From Globobulimina sp. (taxonomy: Eukaryota > Foraminifera > Rotaliida): a DNA stretch of 7,825 bases. Below are positions 7,683 through 7,825 of this stretch, one piece after another. Position numbers and translations under genes: made by a program. Positions within the stretch are counted from its first letter, which is position 1, and the number at the start of each line of letters is the position of its first letter. Below the pieces are notes generated by a model. That model made no database searches. It saw nothing but the letters and a program-made list of their open reading frames with translations, and was not told the DNA's origin. Where the stretch lies: NCBI GenBank assembly GCA_003354225.1, contig PIVH01000117.1, positions 1 to 7,825 on the forward strand. Direction: 5' to 3'.

Positions 7683-7772
7683 TGGCGGAGGGGGTGGGAT
7701 TTGAACCCACGGTACGCGTAAACGTACAACAGATTTCGAGTCTGTCACCTTCGGCCGCTCGGACACCCCTCC
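7683..7772 (-). tRNA. tRNA-Ser (anticodon CGA), bacterial type with encoded CCA
   Basis: The 90-nt gene folds as a class II tRNA: acceptor GGAGGGG/CCCCTCC; D arm TCC/GGT (one U-U mismatch at 10-25); anticodon stem ACAGA/TCTGT with loop CTCGAAA (anticodon CGA, reads UCG); long variable arm with GTACG/CGTAC; and T stem GTGGG/CCCAC around TTCAAAT. The discriminator is G73, as in serine tRNAs, and the 3' CCA is genome-encoded. Encoded CCA, D-loop GAGCGGCCGAA and the terminator close behind it are bacterial traits, and the sequence resembles actinobacterial tRNA-Ser as I recall them. It lies on the opposite strand to the spliced gene that ends at 7605. Confidence 0.96.
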
Positions 7773-7796
7773 GTGGGTGTTCTGTTTGGGAGAACC

Positions 7797-7802
7797 TTTA
7801 TA
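7797..7802 (-). promoter_or_regulatory. Possible -10 element of the tRNA-Ser promoter
   Basis: TATAAA on the minus strand lies 24 nt upstream of the tRNA 5' end. TGCAAA at the window edge could be part of a TTGCAA -35 box with an 18-nt spacer, but its first base falls outside the window. This is weak evidence from position and similarity only. Confidence 0.25.
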
Positions 7803-7825
7803 AAGTCTTTTGCGCTTTTTTTGCA

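Noticed and set aside
7597-7700. Similarity of GGAGGGTGAGAT (7597-7608) to GGAGGGGGTGGGAT (7687-7700) as a junction repeat
   Set aside because: It is short, imperfect and G-rich, so it is not good evidence for an attachment site or template switch.
7683-7772. Plastid or ordinary nuclear origin of the tRNA-Ser
   Set aside because: The encoded CCA and the intrinsic terminator beside it fit bacteria better; CGA serine tRNAs are uncommon in plastids. Not excluded without a search.

Overview
The window looks like nuclear DNA of a compact, AT-rich microbial eukaryote that ends, on its right, in a short piece of bacterial-type DNA. Three genes are interrupted by short GT..AG introns (54-85 nt; 5 of 7 end in TACAG). 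They encode a mitochondrial-type targeting presequence, a cyclin-dependent-type kinase, and an Arg/Ser- and His-rich nuclear protein, all eukaryotic traits. The first gene, a hybrid cluster protein, is typical of anaerobes, so an anaerobic or microaerophilic protist with a mitochondrion-related organelle is a reasonable inference. No closer taxon can be named from the sequence.

Layout. Positions 1-1814 (minus): the hybrid cluster protein (HCP, prismane/hydroxylamine reductase family) in four exons, running off the left edge, so roughly its last 75 residues are missing. Its first exon encodes an arginine-rich presequence. Positions 1885-3263 (plus): a CDK-like Ser/Thr kinase in three exons, divergent from HCP across a gap of about 70 bp. 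Both reading frames also have in-phase upstream ATGs across that gap. Positions 3409-3866 (minus): a small unrecognised lysine-rich protein whose reading frame is broken near 3730, by either a 23-nt intron or a missing base. Positions 3867-4833: about 970 bp with no supportable gene. Positions 4834-7605 (plus): a three-exon gene for an 874-residue His-rich, RS/RD-rich protein with a divergent RRM-like segment, probably nuclear and linked to RNA processing. Positions 7639-7772 (minus): a bacterial-type tRNA-Ser(CGA) with encoded CCA, followed by a Rho-independent-type terminator.

The four protein genes do not form an obvious pathway. The only visible organisation is the head-to-head HCP/kinase pair and the tail-to-tail kinase/3409-3866 pair. 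The most notable points are the exon-encoded organelle presequence on an anaerobe-type Fe-S enzyme, the bacterial tRNA unit starting about 30 bp past the stop codon of a spliced gene (assembly join, symbiont or organelle DNA, or transfer), the frame break in the small gene, and the domain make-up of the RS/His-rich protein.
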